This document shows positions 20,953-32,199 of a DNA stretch of 64,000 nucleotides, one piece after another (position 1 is the stretch's first letter; each line of letters begins with the position of its first letter). The position numbers and the translations under genes were made by a program. Under the pieces are notes generated by a model. The model searched no databases. It was not told the DNA's origin and saw only the letters and a list, made by a program, of their open reading frames with translations. Origin of the DNA: Rutpela maculata (Eukaryota; Arthropoda; Insecta; Coleoptera; Cerambycidae); NCBI GenBank assembly GCA_936432065.2, contig OW386285.2:171845984-171909983 (forward strand). Reading direction: 5' to 3'.

Positions 20953-21311
20953 TAGCTTCTCTTGTCTATACTAAATATCAATTTTATGAACTCTTACCTG
21001 CTTGATTTACTCTATTTACTCCAAATTTACCCCAATTTACCCCCCAACCCTTCGACGGAACAGGATGAAAATATAATCTAGTTCTAGATCTCGTTAAAGT
21101 ACATATGTGTACCAAATTTCAAGTCAATATCTCAAACGGTTCCAGAGTAAGCGTGCGCACAAAAAAAAGTTACAGACCGACAGACAAACAGAAATTTTTT
21201 TTCGCTCAAACTTGAAATCTCGACGTTTCATGAGATTCTAAGCCTATTTGAACAATAAAAATTTTTAAAAATTTTTTTGCCGTTACTATACTTCCACTGG
21301 ATGTGGAAGTA
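20953..21311 (-). repeat. GGGGTGG-rich dispersed repeat, copy 2, right part
   Basis: This is the continuation of the copy that starts at 7,111, split by the Polinton. It includes the phrase about caaatttcaagtcaatatct, a short cagac run and the end ctggatgtggaagt. With the left part it makes one full-length copy. Confidence 0.9.
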
Positions 21312-21778
21312 AAATGTAGTAACAAGAAAATACAAGTCAATTGTAGAAAGCTCCCAATATAAAAAACTCCCTTTGTATAACTATATTTACTTCCAACTTC
21401 CAAGGGCATCTGTGACTTCATATATATTGTCTTAGTTTATATGGCAAAAAGATGAATATAATCTTATTATTAGTTGTCTTTAAATTTAGCGAAGAAACAT
21501 ATGTTTTAAGACTTCTTTATGTAGGTAAAGTCTATAATCATATTTGTCATTAATTAACTCATAGTACCTATATTATTTTAATATAGGTATATTATGTTAT
21601 ATTATTAAACTCTATACTTTTAATTCTTATAATTATAAATTATTCAAATATGGATTATAATTATAATAAATTATTTAAATTGTGGAATAATTGAACATGC
21701 TTGTGATACTACTCTACGAATCCGTTGAATTATCTATGGCACACCCTGTTACAGTTAAAAAAAGATGCCATCATCATC
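21312..21778. other. AT-rich DNA, nothing recognised
   Basis: No gene, no tandem repeat and no inverted repeat that I can support, apart from AT-rich stretches around 21,540-21,690. Confidence 0.5.
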
Positions 21779-22178
21779 AGGGCCGGTTTTATAGGTACAG
21801 TTTAAACCTAAATTTAACTAGAAGATTCTGTTGAAGTTCGAAATAAAAGTAAATAGCGTGTTTAGCAAAGTGTATATTAAGCACACTCATCAAACAGGAA
21901 ATTAACAAGAACCTTTTAACAAGAACTCAAAAAGACGCTTCTCACAGCAGTTTTTTTACTACAAAAATCATTCGATAACGAGTTCAATAACTATCGATAA
22001 TAACTCAATAACAACTATCAATACCACAGAATCTTTATTCAAATTTAATTAATAATTTCCTATTTGATGAATGTGCCTAATATACACTTTGCTAAATACG
22101 CTATTTACTTTTATTTCGGAAGTCAACAGAATCTTCTAGTTAAACTTAGGTTTAAACTGTACCTATAAAACCGACCCT
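21779..22178. mobile_element. Foldback MITE, about 400 bp
   Basis: Ends are agggccggttttatagg and its inverse cctataaaaccgaccct (one mismatch). The arms continue with tacagtttaaacctaa / ttaggtttaaactgta and are complementary for more than 100 bp, including the caaagtgtatattaagcaca stretch. The centre is AT-rich. The ends resemble hAT-type agggc termini; no clear duplication was identified. Confidence 0.8.
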
Positions 22179-22655
22179 AAATTCATTTTAGCTAAAGAGA
22201 AACAGACAAATCATGTTTTCGTTTTGACAGTTTTAACTTTTAAGGTTAGAGCATAGCGTTTCAGCTTTCAGCGTTGGAGTTTTGCATTGGGGTTTTTCGA
22301 TCAAGTTTGCTTTATTTTATGTTTTTGAGTGTTCTGTGTTTATTATGTCAATAAATAAAAACTATATTTCAGTATATTTACATTAATCACATTAGATTAC
22401 AGCGGTAATTGCAAAAAAAATAGTGTATTTACCTACGTATCATGTGTCGAAAGTGTTTTCACTGGACTCGCATACTCGCAAGCTTCCAGGGGCTCAATTC
22501 TCGAAATTATTCCAATGGGAAATAGGTATTTTATTATTTTTTATTTTATTCGTTTCCTATTTACTTCTCTTTCCTTTCTCTTACAAGTCGAGAATCGAGC
22601 CCCAGATGCCCATTTTTTGGTAGTATATTTTTTAAGAAAGATCACTCTTTAAGAA
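22179..22655. other. Non-coding spacer with one hairpin
   Basis: No gene recognised. The only structure I can support is a 115-bp hairpin at 22,489-22,603 (listed separately). The short open frame crossing it has no domain. Confidence 0.45.
22489..22603. other. 115-bp imperfect hairpin
   Basis: The left arm begins ggggctcaattctcga and the right arm ends tcgagaatcgagcccc (15 of 16 paired). A second internal pairing (gggaaatagg with cctattt) lies closer to the loop. It could be a tiny foldback element or a small-RNA precursor; nothing distinguishes the two. Confidence 0.45.
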
Positions 22656-23353
22656 TAAAAAACCGCTGCCCAAGGAATCACTACTTCCACATCCAGATTC
22701 TCTATCCAAGTCACTCACAACGAAAAAAACTTTGTATGTGAAAATAATTGTTTATGGAACTTTAATAATATAATATTTGAAATCCTCTACCCCAAAAACC
22801 CATAAAACGATACCCCACATCGGTAGTGGGGTGGGGGTGGTGATAGGGGGGTGGTAGTGGGGGGTGGATGAAGTAAAAAAATATTTTGAGGTGTCTGGTT
22901 CCTGTACATATACTAAATCACATTTTTTTTTTCATCCCCTTTAATAAGGAGGTGGGGGTGGTAATGAGGGTGGCTAATGCCAAAAATTTTTTTGAGACCT
23001 TAGCTTCTCTTGTATATACTATATACCAATTTCATGGACTCTTACCTGCTTAATTTACCCATTTACCCCCCAACCCTTCGACGGAACAAGATGAAAATAT
23101 AATCTAGTTCTAGAACTCGTTAAAGTACATATGTGTACCAAATTTCAAGTCAATATCTTAAACGGTTCCAGAGTAAACGTGCGCACAAAAAAAAGTTACA
23201 GACAGACAGACAGACAGACCGACAGACAGGCAGAAATTTTTTTTTCGCTCAAACTTAAAATCTCGACGTTTCATGACATTTTAAGCCTATTTGGACAATA
23301 AAAATTTTTAAAAATGTTTTTGTCGTTACTATACTTCCACTGGACGTGGAAGT
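22656..23353 (-). repeat. GGGGTGG-rich dispersed repeat, copy 3, near full length
   Basis: This is the most complete copy, from aaaaccgctgcccaagg through acttccacatccag to the inverse ctggacgtggaagt, about 700 bp. It includes the quadruplex-prone block near 22,825-22,865 and a cagacagacagac run near 23,200. It gives the family architecture: a 14-bp inverted repeat (one mismatch here), no coding capacity, a strand-asymmetric G-rich block. Confidence 0.9.
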
Positions 23354-24032
23354 AAAAGAATAAAATAACAAGTGTTAGTTTTAATTTTATTGTTGTTCAT
23401 TTATTTATTGTGAGCTTACAACTTGAAAATGCTGAATATATTATTAAACAAAGTATTCTAAGTACCAAATTCTTTGACACGATGCGAGGACAATAGTTAC
23501 AGAAATAAAAAATAAATAAATTTCAAATAGATTTTTTTGTTTTAATAATTTTTTTATCCATGTCAACAAGGAAGTTAGTAAGTAGAGTTTAATAACATTT
23601 TTCAGCAATTTCAATTTATTTTATTTTAGGTCACAGAGTATAACTAAATTATATTAACCTAGTTACACGACTAGAAAACAGATTAAACATCTTATAATAT
23701 TAAGAAAAGTTGTTACTCTTAAGGCGGTCTTTCATAAATATGCTATAAGAAGTGGGTATGCGTGGGTGAAAATGTAAATGGCGTAGCGACGCTCAATGTC
23801 ACTCTAAAGTGATAAATGAAATCTACCTGAAGTTTCGAATGTTTTCTTGAACGAATTTCATATGAAAAAGAAAAATTATAAGCGTATATGCATAGGTAGT
23901 TCATACATATACATATGTACGTCCCACGGATATGTGTGGGACCTGTCAGTGCGGGACAAACGGATATACTATGTACGTACATACGACGTACACAATGCTA
24001 TTTATGTACGTCCCTACGATATCCATGTGAGT
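23354..24032. repeat. Non-coding DNA and gtacgtcc repeat (gypsy target)
   Basis: There is no gene. From 23,880 to 24,032 the sequence matches 32,240-32,390 closely (shared words include gcgtatat, ggtagttcatac, acgtcccacggat and gggacctgtcag). The match is interrupted at 24,033 by the gypsy element and resumes at 29,932. A 45-bp phrase containing gcgacgctcaatgtc occurs at 23,785 and again at 29,970, in the same orientation. Confidence 0.7.
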
Positions 24033-24037
24033 ACATC

Positions 24038-24357
<320 letters not shown>

Positions 24358-24370
24358 CTACCTCCCCGCT
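24358..24370 (-). promoter_or_regulatory. Gypsy polypurine tract
   Basis: On the coding strand this reads agcggggaggtag and abuts the tgtggcg start of the 3' LTR. That is the expected position and composition for the plus-strand primer of a gypsy element. Confidence 0.85.
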
Positions 24371-24384
24371 AAGAAAAAGATCAG

Positions 24385-27300
24385 TCAGTCATTCAATTCG
24401 TCAATAGCAAAACGAACTTTCTTAATCAAAGGTGGAGTGACATCACATTTGTCAGATAATAAAAATGCTGGTTTAATCCTGTCAATGTTTACCGTGACGG
24501 CTTTAGTTCCTTTAACAAAAGTAACCAATTTATCTGTACGGGACAACACTTTAAAAGGTCCATCGTACAGCGGAGTAAAATATTTTTTAAAACGTTCTTT
24601 CCGAACGAAAACAAAACTACAATTCGAGATGTCTGGGCTGACAAATGATTTGTAATTAACGTGGTGAACTGGTGGAATGAACGTTAAATTATTAAATGAA
24701 GTACGTAATTTAGTAATAAAATAAGGAATATCCGGACAAGTATATGATTTAATAAAAAATTCACCAGGTATTCGTAATGTTTGACCAAAAACGAGTTCTG
24801 CGGAAGAACATTGCAAATCGTCTTTAGGGATAGTTCTGAGAGCTAATAGTATGATAGGAAGTTCATCTACCCAATGTGGTGTAGAAGTCCTAGCTCTCAG
24901 AGCAGTTTTAAGAGATTTATTTAACCGTTCAATCATTCCATTCGAGGAAGGATGATATGGCGTCGTACGAATCCTATGAAATCCCAAAAATTTTGAAAAT
25001 TCTTTGAACAGTTTTGATTCAAATTGAACGCCTTGGTCGGTTGTCACTGTGACAGGGACACCGAATCGACAAACATAATTCTGAAATAACGTACGCGCTA
25101 CAGTTTCCGCAGTAATATCCTGCAGTGGATAAGCCTCGGGCCATCTAGTAAAACGTTCGATCACAGTGAGAATATAAGAACAACCTTTAGAAGGAGGTAA
25201 TGGTCCTGTTAAATCTATATGTATGTGATCGAATCGTCCTTTAGGTATATCGAAGTCAGTAATCGGGCTCCTCGTATGTCTTGTCACTTTATTAGTTTGA
25301 CAACTAATACAAGTTTTTGCCCAGAGATTACAATCTGAAGTCATTTTAGGCCAAAAATAATGTGTAGAAACTAATGTTCTAGTCGCTTTGATACCAGGGT
25401 GAGATAAACCATGAAATATATCAAAAATTGTTCGTCTATAAACGATAGGAACATAAGGACGAAGTTTAGGGCGAGAAACGTCACACCAAATAAACTTGTC
25501 AGAATATGGAATTTTAATTTTCTTTAAATGAAAAGTTCTCTTTGTGTTCGATGAAGTATCCGATAATAAAAATTTAAGGTCAGAATCATCTTTTTGAGCT
25601 TTGCTCAATGAATTTAAGTCAAAGTTAGTATCAACTAGGTTAGACTTTTGAGTAACGATTGGGGAAATGAATTGTTGCAAAGAAGACGTATCATGTTCGC
25701 GTGATAAAGTGTCTGCAACAATGTTATTTTTCCCATTGATATGTCTGATTTCGCAGGCAAATTGAGCAATGAATTCTAAATGTCTAGTTTGCCTGGGAGA
25801 TCTTTCAGTTTTAGTGAATAATGCTTTGACCAAAGGTTTATGGTCAGTAAAGCAAATAAATGTGTGACCTTCAAGTAAAAATCTGAAATGTTTAATCGCT
25901 GTAAATAAAGAAAGAAGTTCCTTGTCAAAGGAACTATATTTGGTCTGTGCCAAGGTAAGCTTTCGTGAAAAGAAGGCTGATGGGGCAAGAATACCTTTGT
26001 CATCACGCTGTTCAAGAACTGCCCCCATAGAGACATTAGAACAATCAACAGTCAGCGATAAAAACGAGCTATCATCACAACGTGGATGTGCTAAAAAGGT
26101 TGCACCAGCTATAGCAGCTTTGGCTTTGGAAAAACTGTCAAGACACTCGGTAGGCCAATCGTTTATTATTTTAACTTTATCATGCAGTAATTTAGTACAA
26201 AGTGCATGCAAAGGAATTAATATTTCAGCGAAAGAAGGTATGAAACGATGATAAAAGTTAACCATACCTATGAAACGCTGAAGTTGTTTGACTGTAGTAG
26301 GTAAGGGAAAATTATTTATGACATCAATACGTTCAGAAGAAGGTAAAATGCCGGCTGAAGAAATATTGTGTCCTAAAAATGTCAAATGACTGACACCTAA
26401 TATGCATTTTGACGGTTTAATATTTATGCCGTGCAATTCTAACCTCTGAAAAACAAGTTTTAAGTGCTCTAAATGTTCCGAACTAGATTTACTTGCAATC
26501 AGGATGTCATCTAAATAGACGAAAATAAAGGGTAAACCTACTAAAACTTCGTTCATGAAACGTTGGAAAGTTTGACCGGCGTTACGTAAACCGAAAGGCA
26601 TACGACCAAATTCAAACAAACCGAAAGGAGTAGTAATCGCTGTTTTAAAAATGTCGCTTTTTGCGACAGGTATCTGGTGATAAGCACGTACCAAATCTAT
26701 TTTTGAAAAAATAACACAATTATACAACTGCGAGTTAAAATCATGGAGGTGGGGCAACGGGTATCTGTCAGGAACAGTAATTGAATTTAGACGACGATAG
26801 TCCCCACAAGGTCTCCAGTCGCAGCTTTCTTTTTTTTCAACCATATGCAATAGTGAGGAAACGGAAGAAGAAGAAGGTGCACAAATACCTAATTCTACCA
26901 TATTATTAAATTCGTCCTGTGCTATCTTGAATTTAACGCTATCCAACCTACGTGGGCGTGAGAAAGGTAAATGACCTTCTGTAACAATGTGATGCTCAAC
27001 TGAATGTTTAACTGGCAAATTGTAATTTGGGGAGCTAATTAGAGTAGGAAATTGTAAAAGTAATGCAGTGAATTCATTTGATACGCTAAATAACTTAGGA
27101 GAATGCAACGGACCATTGTTTGAAAATAAATATGTTGACAAACTAGTCATATTGTCGATTAAACATTTATGTTTCAAATCAACAACTAAACCAAAATGAG
27201 CTAAAAAGTCTGCTCCGATAATGGCGATATTTATATCTGCTATATTAAAAACGAAAGGAAATAACCTACGTAAGTTTAAATCAATTTTCAAAAATTTCTT

Positions 27301-27429
27301 CCCGAAGGTATCTATAACTGAACCATTAGCTGTTGTTAGTACAACATCAGGGTTTCTCCTAGTATTCGTTAATAGATTCCGAGGTATAATTGATAAATCA
27401 GCGCCCGTGTCAATGAGGAATTCAATTTT
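24385..27429 (-). CDS. Gypsy pol: partial protease, RT, RNase H, integrase
   Basis: The frame enters from the insertion border at about 27,429 and contains the protease active site (LIDTGAD) at about 27,400-27,420 and the protease C-terminal motif (IIGADFL). Counting from 27,291, reverse transcriptase spans about 110-290 with YLDD at 259-262. RNase H follows with a TVDCSN start. Then come an HHCC zinc module (HPGIKATRT, CISCQTNK) and a DDE integrase core with the first Asp in HIDLTGP, the second in TTDQG and the Glu in GMIERLNKSL. No stop interrupts it. Upstream, the protease N-terminus is separated by the 0.8-kb insertion, so a normal Gag-Pol product cannot be made from this copy. Confidence 0.93.
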   Translation of the reverse strand, partial: KIEFLIDTGADLSIIPRNLLTNTRRNPDVVLTTANGSVIDTFGKKFLKIDLNLRRLFPFVFNIADINIAIIGADFLAHFGLVVDLKHKCLIDNMTSLSTYLFSNNGPLHSPKLFSVSNEFTALLLQFPTLISSPNYNLPVKHSVEHHIVTEGHLPFSRPRRLDSVKFKIAQDEFNNMVELGICAPSSSSVSSLLHMVEKKESCDWRPCGDYRRLNSITVPDRYPLPHLHDFNSQLYNCVIFSKIDLVRAYHQIPVAKSDIFKTAITTPFGLFEFGRMPFGLRNAGQTFQRFMNEVLVGLPFIFVYLDDILIASKSSSEHLEHLKLVFQRLELHGINIKPSKCILGVSHLTFLGHNISSAGILPSSERIDVINNFPLPTTVKQLQRFIGMVNFYHRFIPSFAEILIPLHALCTKLLHDKVKIINDWPTECLDSFSKAKAAIAGATFLAHPRCDDSSFLSLTVDCSNVSMGAVLEQRDDKGILAPSAFFSRKLTLAQTKYSSFDKELLSLFTAIKHFRFLLEGHTFICFTDHKPLVKALFTKTERSPRQTRHLEFIAQFACEIRHINGKNNIVADTLSREHDTSSLQQFISPIVTQKSNLVDTNFDLNSLSKAQKDDSDLKFLLSDTSSNTKRTFHLKKIKIPYSDKFIWCDVSRPKLRPYVPIVYRRTIFDIFHGLSHPGIKATRTLVSTHYFWPKMTSDCNLWAKTCISCQTNKVTRHTRSPITDFDIPKGRFDHIHIDLTGPLPPSKGCSYILTVIERFTRWPEAYPLQDITAETVARTLFQNYVCRFGVPVTVTTDQGVQFESKLFKEFSKFLGFHRIRTTPYHPSSNGMIERLNKSLKTALRARTSTPHWVDELPIILLALRTIPKDDLQCSSAELVFGQTLRIPGEFFIKSYTCPDIPYFITKLRTSFNNLTFIPPVHHVNYKSFVSPDISNCSFVFVRKERFKKYFTPLYDGPFKVLSRTDKLVTFVKGTKAVTVNIDRIKPAFLLSDKCDVTPPLIKKVRFAIDELND

Positions 27430-28236
27430 ATAGGCCAGTCCAACACGCTGTCACTTTGCTTTGTTTGTACTACAGCAGCCATCTTTTGTTGGTAAGTTAG
27501 GGTTTTCGACCGGCCTAAAGGGCACCATACACGTTCAGTAATCTCATTACCTGAATTTTCGCGTTTTTTCAATTATACTTAATTCAATAATTATAGCTAG
27601 ATATGCTTTTTTCTTAAATAATGGACATGTAAGGTGTGAAAAATAATGACAGGGAATGACGGGGAAATTTTTAGTAATGATGTTTCTGTAATGATCTGCT
27701 GGAATGACATTATTGCTGAACGTGTATGGTGCCCTTTAGGCCTCACAAAAACCCTAACTTACCAACAAAAGATGGCTGCTGTAGTACAAACAAAGCAAAG
27801 TGACAGCGTGTTGGACTGGCCTATCAGTCAACGAGGTCTAAAGTATAGAGGGGCAATCCCAATTCAGTATACGTACGGTTTGTTTGGACAAATAAATAAA
27901 CGCCCGAGGGACGCAGTGGGGGTGCATTTGTTGGCCCTAGTTGCCAAGATTTGCAGTGGAGTACTGCTTTGAGGGATACAATTAATGAATGAATATTGTT
28001 TTTTATTGTTGTTCTATTATTAGTTGAGCTCAAATCTATTAGTCAAATTACTGTAGAAGTAGTAATAAATTATATTATATTTAAAAACGGAGTAAACGCT
28101 GCTCTATACATTTTTAAAATATTCGCAAATTCCATAACGTTAAGTTCAAGTGACGCCCATGCGGACTAGTTGCTTGAATATGTTCTGGCCATGTGCCACG
28201 CCTACTTTTCCAGTCTCTCCTTATTATGTCGCTGCT
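27430..28236. mobile_element. Insertion in the gypsy protease, with 110-bp inverted arms
   Basis: Gypsy sequence stops at about 28,237 and resumes at about 27,429. Within the insert, 27,430-27,540 and 27,714-27,824 are inverted copies of each other (ends taggccagtccaaca and its inverse; both contain taccaacaaaagatggctgc), a foldback module of about 395 bp. The remaining 27,825-28,236 is unrelated non-coding sequence. Any target duplication is only 2-3 bp and ambiguous (ata or ta). The open frames on both strands in the arms mirror each other and are not genes. Confidence 0.7.
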
Positions 28237-28317
28237 ATTAGTATTATCAAATATAAAGAGACGAGGTTTACTATTCGAAATTTTAACGTCAGTTGTCAAA
28301 ATATTATTGACATTTAG

Positions 28318-29277
28318 TCATCTCTGATTGTCGGTTTTGACATCTTTGGCGAACGTGCACCAATCTCCGAGACACTTAAATGCTTTACGACCATAAAGTT
28401 GATGGTAATAGCAAACCTTGGCATTAGAAGGATTATATCTAACGCTGGTACCACTTCGACTATTAGAACGGGGCCTTGAGCCTCTGCGATTTCTTGAGTA
28501 GAGTCGACTTCTACAACTATCGCAATAAGTGCCAGAAACTGTAGGAGTAGTGGAAGGGATTGAAGAAACGTTAGATTCAATAGCAAGTAATTGAGATGTA
28601 AAGATTTCTTGTTTGTGTAAGACTTGATTTAACGTGTCTTGTAATGTTGCGATCAAACTAGATGTAGAAACTGTTGGATTGATGTTACAAATCGAATTCG
28701 AGGTAAGGGAAGTCATAGAATTCTGACACGACTCCCATATACGATCGGCAATGTCGATTAACTCCTTAATTTCAGTTTTTCCCGACGCCGTAATTGCAAT
28801 GAAGATTGTTTTGGGTAGTCGCCGCTTCCACAACTTGGCCAGGAGCTCCTGGCTCACCACATGGGAACCTCCGACCGTTGATAGCATTGATCGGTAAAAA
28901 TCGGATGGTTTTTGGTCTCCCATCTGGGAACCAGAGACTAGGTCCTCCAACCGCTTTTCCTCGCTTGAGGTCAAACGAGAAATTAGTATATTTTTCAAGT
29001 TGTCATATAGATCTTTTTCTGGTTGATTAGTGACAACGTCATACACCGTGGTAATAATTTCAGGGGGTAAACTGGCAATGACATAATCGTATTTTTTACG
29101 ATCGCTAACAATCCTATGAATAGAAAATTGCGACTCAATTTGAGTAAACCATATTTCTGGTTTAGATACCCAGAAAGGTGGTAATTTAATGGTCGCGACG
29201 TAATTACCAAGAGATGTCCCTGCACCTGATGAAATTTGAATGTCATCTAATAAAATATTATCTGTTGGTGGTGCCAT
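28318..29277 (-). CDS. Gypsy gag
   Basis: A 319-codon intact frame from an ATG, about 430 nt downstream of the 5' LTR. The N-terminal two thirds resemble the capsid region of insect gypsy elements (LPPFWVSKPEIWFTQIES, then a DKYDYV-like stretch and EEKRLEDLV). The C-terminus is Arg/Ser rich and holds a Cys/His motif (CYYH ... CLGDWC) in place of a classical CCHC knuckle, as is usual in this clade. It would form the particle that packages the RNA. Confidence 0.9.
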   Translation of the reverse strand: MAPPTDNILLDDIQISSGAGTSLGNYVATIKLPPFWVSKPEIWFTQIESQFSIHRIVSDRKKYDYVIASLPPEIITTVYDVVTNQPEKDLYDNLKNILISRLTSSEEKRLEDLVSGSQMGDQKPSDFYRSMLSTVGGSHVVSQELLAKLWKRRLPKTIFIAITASGKTEIKELIDIADRIWESCQNSMTSLTSNSICNINPTVSTSSLIATLQDTLNQVLHKQEIFTSQLLAIESNVSSIPSTTPTVSGTYCDSCRSRLYSRNRRGSRPRSNSRSGTSVRYNPSNAKVCYYHQLYGRKAFKCLGDWCTFAKDVKTDNQR

Positions 29278-29688
29278 TTTTAAAACAAAGAAATAATAAA
29301 TCGATGACTAATTGATTGAATGATTAATTGATTGATATATATTATGCTTTTTGCTATTTTTTTGAATGAGATTTTTTAAAGACGTCAACGTTGAATGAGT
29401 GACATGATTCCCTTTAATAACGAAGAATAAATGATCAATGGCAAAACAATTCACTTGCCAGATAAATAAAGTTTTGCCTCTTCGCCGTCTAGTTTTGATT
29501 TAGGAGAATATTGTTCCAAGTCTACGAATCTGAATCTGGACTCATGCGGAATATCAGGTCTAGTAGTTGTAGTTTTAATCTTCCAGGATTTTAAGAGAGA
29601 TTTCTTGCTTGATTCTTTATTTTGTGCTGTCGTTTAACTTTTGCTTTATAATTATTAAGATTTCCTTTTAATTTCGCTGCCTTGTTGT

Positions 29689-29705
29689 CCACGTCGGGGT
29701 CACCA
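29689..29705 (-). promoter_or_regulatory. Gypsy primer-binding site
   Basis: On the coding strand, three bases after the 5' LTR, the sequence reads tggtgaccccgacgtgg. It begins with the TGG complementary to a tRNA CCA end. I do not assign the tRNA. Confidence 0.8.
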
Positions 29706-29708
29706 ATT

Positions 29709-29926
29709 TATAGCAGGGTTAAAATTTAATAATAAAATGTTTATATATATATATATATGTATATATTCCAATAATTTGTTTTTAAATTAACATTTTTAAA
29801 TAAACATGTTATATTTTTTGATAAAAATTGTTATTCTTATGTATTTTGTTTTTCATTCCACTCCTTGGTTACTTAAGCTTCTGGTGTGTGACTTATATTT
29901 ACCCAGCAAGTGAACTGATCGCCACA
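29709..29926 (-). repeat. Gypsy 5' LTR
   Basis: 218 bp, with the same ends as the other LTR and a short AT run. The 5-bp duplication acatc lies immediately beyond it at 29,927-29,931. Confidence 0.93.
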
Positions 29927-29931
29927 ACATC

Positions 29932-30300
29932 ATTGGTATATACATAGGATGTCCTTATGCTATGTGGGGCGACGCTCAATGTCGCTATAAAGTGATAAGT
30001 GCAATTCATAGGAACCACATATATATATATTGTCGCAATATTCGCCCCAAACAATATAATAAATTGGAACATTTCACTTCAAACAATAAAATTAGTAATC
30101 TATTTCAAATAAAACACAGAAACGCCACTGATGGTAATTACTTTATGCACGAGTGCTTGTGAGATGCAGAGGCACCCCAATCACATGCTGAAGGTAGGTT
30201 TGTGTCGTTAAAATAAAGCACTGCAGTTGAAATTAGTAGTAAGTGTTTGAATTGTAAATAAATTTATTATTATATCTAGCAGTAAGAAAATAGTGCATAC
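29932..30300. repeat. Resumed gtacgtcc repeat and AT-rich spacer
   Basis: The first about 45 bp (ttggtatatacataggatgtcc and following) continue the repeat interrupted by the gypsy element; the counterpart is 32,405-32,450. The rest holds no gene I can support. Confidence 0.6.
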
Positions 30301-31620
30301 CTGTACATTGGAAGACTTTATTTGTAATTAACACCAAAACAAGGTATCGATAAGGTACAACGATGCTTAAATAAACCTTTGCACAAAGCCAAATGGTGGC
30401 AAACTAACAGGAACTCTTGACACACATGAGAGGGTGGTTTGAACCTAAAAATAATAAAAATGTATCAATAAATATAAAGTGTAATCATAAATTTAACAAT
30501 AAACAATTAAAATGGTGATAATTTGTAAGCTTAAACAAGCACAAACTTATAACAAAAGGACTACATAAGCAGGGTAGAAAATAACAAAAAGTTTAAACGG
30601 CAGGTTACGCTTGAAACCAAACTTCACAAGTATTTCATAAAAAGACTTATCGTAATAGGATAAAATGTGTCAAAACAGAAACAATATGGTTTATACTTAC
30701 TCTACGACGTAAGTTTCCTTAAGTTAAACTTCAAATGGGGCCCACAGTGATAAAATCACATGGCTGTCAGATGAACTTTTCTTAAAATTGTGTACAATAG
30801 TTATAAAAAGGCTTTTTCTTAGAGTATTTCACTTTGTTGTTATAGAGTTTTGCTAGGTCCATAGATTTAGTGTAGTTTTGTCCAACACATCATGTAGTAT
30901 TTTGTAGGGGGTGACAAGTTTCTCCTCAAACGACATGCTAAAATGCATAGTTCAGTATTAGTAAAAATAATAGAGTAAGGTCAATATGTATTGCATATCA
31001 GAATACTCAGAAAAGCATGAGAAATAAAACTTAAGTAGTAAAATAAACATTTAATAAAAGACAAAGCTAGAAAAAGTAAATTCATAAATTAATTTTTTTT
31101 CCATTAAAAATCAAGTCGTAAAATACTGTCAAAGTGCATCATTTGGCCTAATAGAAAGCCAGAATTTATAATTCAGTCATTATTCAAGAACGAAACTCAC
31201 CGCACACAAAATTTTAGCGGAAGACATAACCTAAAAATAATTAAAAGAAAAAAATTGAAATATTAAGTCAAGTTAATGTATTAAGTTTCAAATCAAAGTA
31301 AGAATATTGTAATGACTCAAATATAGTTTCCTTGGTTATATGAAAACGAGAATTAAGAAAAAAAATCTGAAAATTAGTAAAATTGTAAGTTGTAAACAAG
31401 GGCAGTTTCCCTATATGTAAAAGTGTCAAAAAGATATTTTGGTACTCACCTCGGCACAAATTTAAGTGCAACGAAATAGTGCATCGTTTTAGTAATAATC
31501 CAGTATCCAGAGAAGTTTTCTTATCAACAAAACAAGAACGAAACAGAAGGGTCATCCATATCACCTCAGCTGTACTGTCGATTGTCAACACTACAGGCTA
31601 GTTAGCAACGACAACCGGAA
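30301..31620 (-). ncRNA. Possible four-exon spliced transcript of unknown function
   Basis: On the minus strand, consensus splice sites define four segments. Exon 1 ends at 31,450 (donor gtgagt). Exon 2 is 31,230-31,201 (acceptor tttttag, donor gtgagt). Exon 3 is 30,780-30,701 (acceptor ttttaag, donor gtaagt). Exon 4 starts at 30,444 (acceptor tttttag) and runs to about 30,301, with an aataaa near 30,317. An ATG frame in exon 1 stops six codons into exon 2 (about 52 residues, no domain). Another start in exon 2 gives about 28 residues. Long coding potential is absent, so a non-coding RNA or small-peptide gene is more plausible than a protein gene. Chance alignment of signals remains possible. 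Confidence 0.3.
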
Positions 31621-32035
31621 GCAGATTTCTCTCCACATCTTTGGTTTTTGCAGTCGCGCGGTAGCTACCGATCGGATATAAGGTAAAAAGTTTCAATAGT
31701 AAATAAGAATAAAACCACATCAGAGTTTTCTTTTCCTTTTTGTAAATCAATTTCATATGAGATCTTTAAACAATTATATATTTTATCGGCGCCCAACATT
31801 CATTTAAACTTAAGAATTTGTGTAATTTGTCATTGTTAAATTTTTAAAACAACCATATTCCAATCAATTGAATAAAAACCAAATTGATTTATCAACTACA
31901 GTGTTTTATTGATCGTTTATTTCCTGATTTGTATTTGAACCTACTTCAACCCTGAGAGGAGTGAGTTTGCGGAAAGCAGACACTCATGCAAAATAATTAA
32001 AAATTATTTATTTCCTCACATTCGAGGGAATACAT

Positions 32036-32039
<4 letters not shown>
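31621..32039. other. Non-coding spacer
   Basis: No gene recognised. A short GC-richer patch near 31,650-31,680 (gcgcggtagctaccgatcgg) is palindromic around gtagctac and could be promoter DNA for the possible minus-strand transcript, which would start nearby. Confidence 0.35.

Positions 32040-32115
<76 letters not shown>
32040..32115. repeat. (AT)n microsatellite
   Basis: A perfect alternating AT run of about 75 bp, flanked by the gtacgtcc repeat. Confidence 0.97.
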
Positions 32116-32119
<4 letters not shown>

Positions 32120-32199
32120 ATAATGTACATAACACATCCATAGTAAATACATAAACATGTGCATTAGAACGTATTACGGACATCAAATGAACCAATTAT

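Noticed and set aside
27646..27972. A 108-codon plus-strand frame with text shared with a minus-strand frame at 27,369-27,572
   Set aside because: The similarity comes from the inverted arms of an insertion in the gypsy element, not from two genes.
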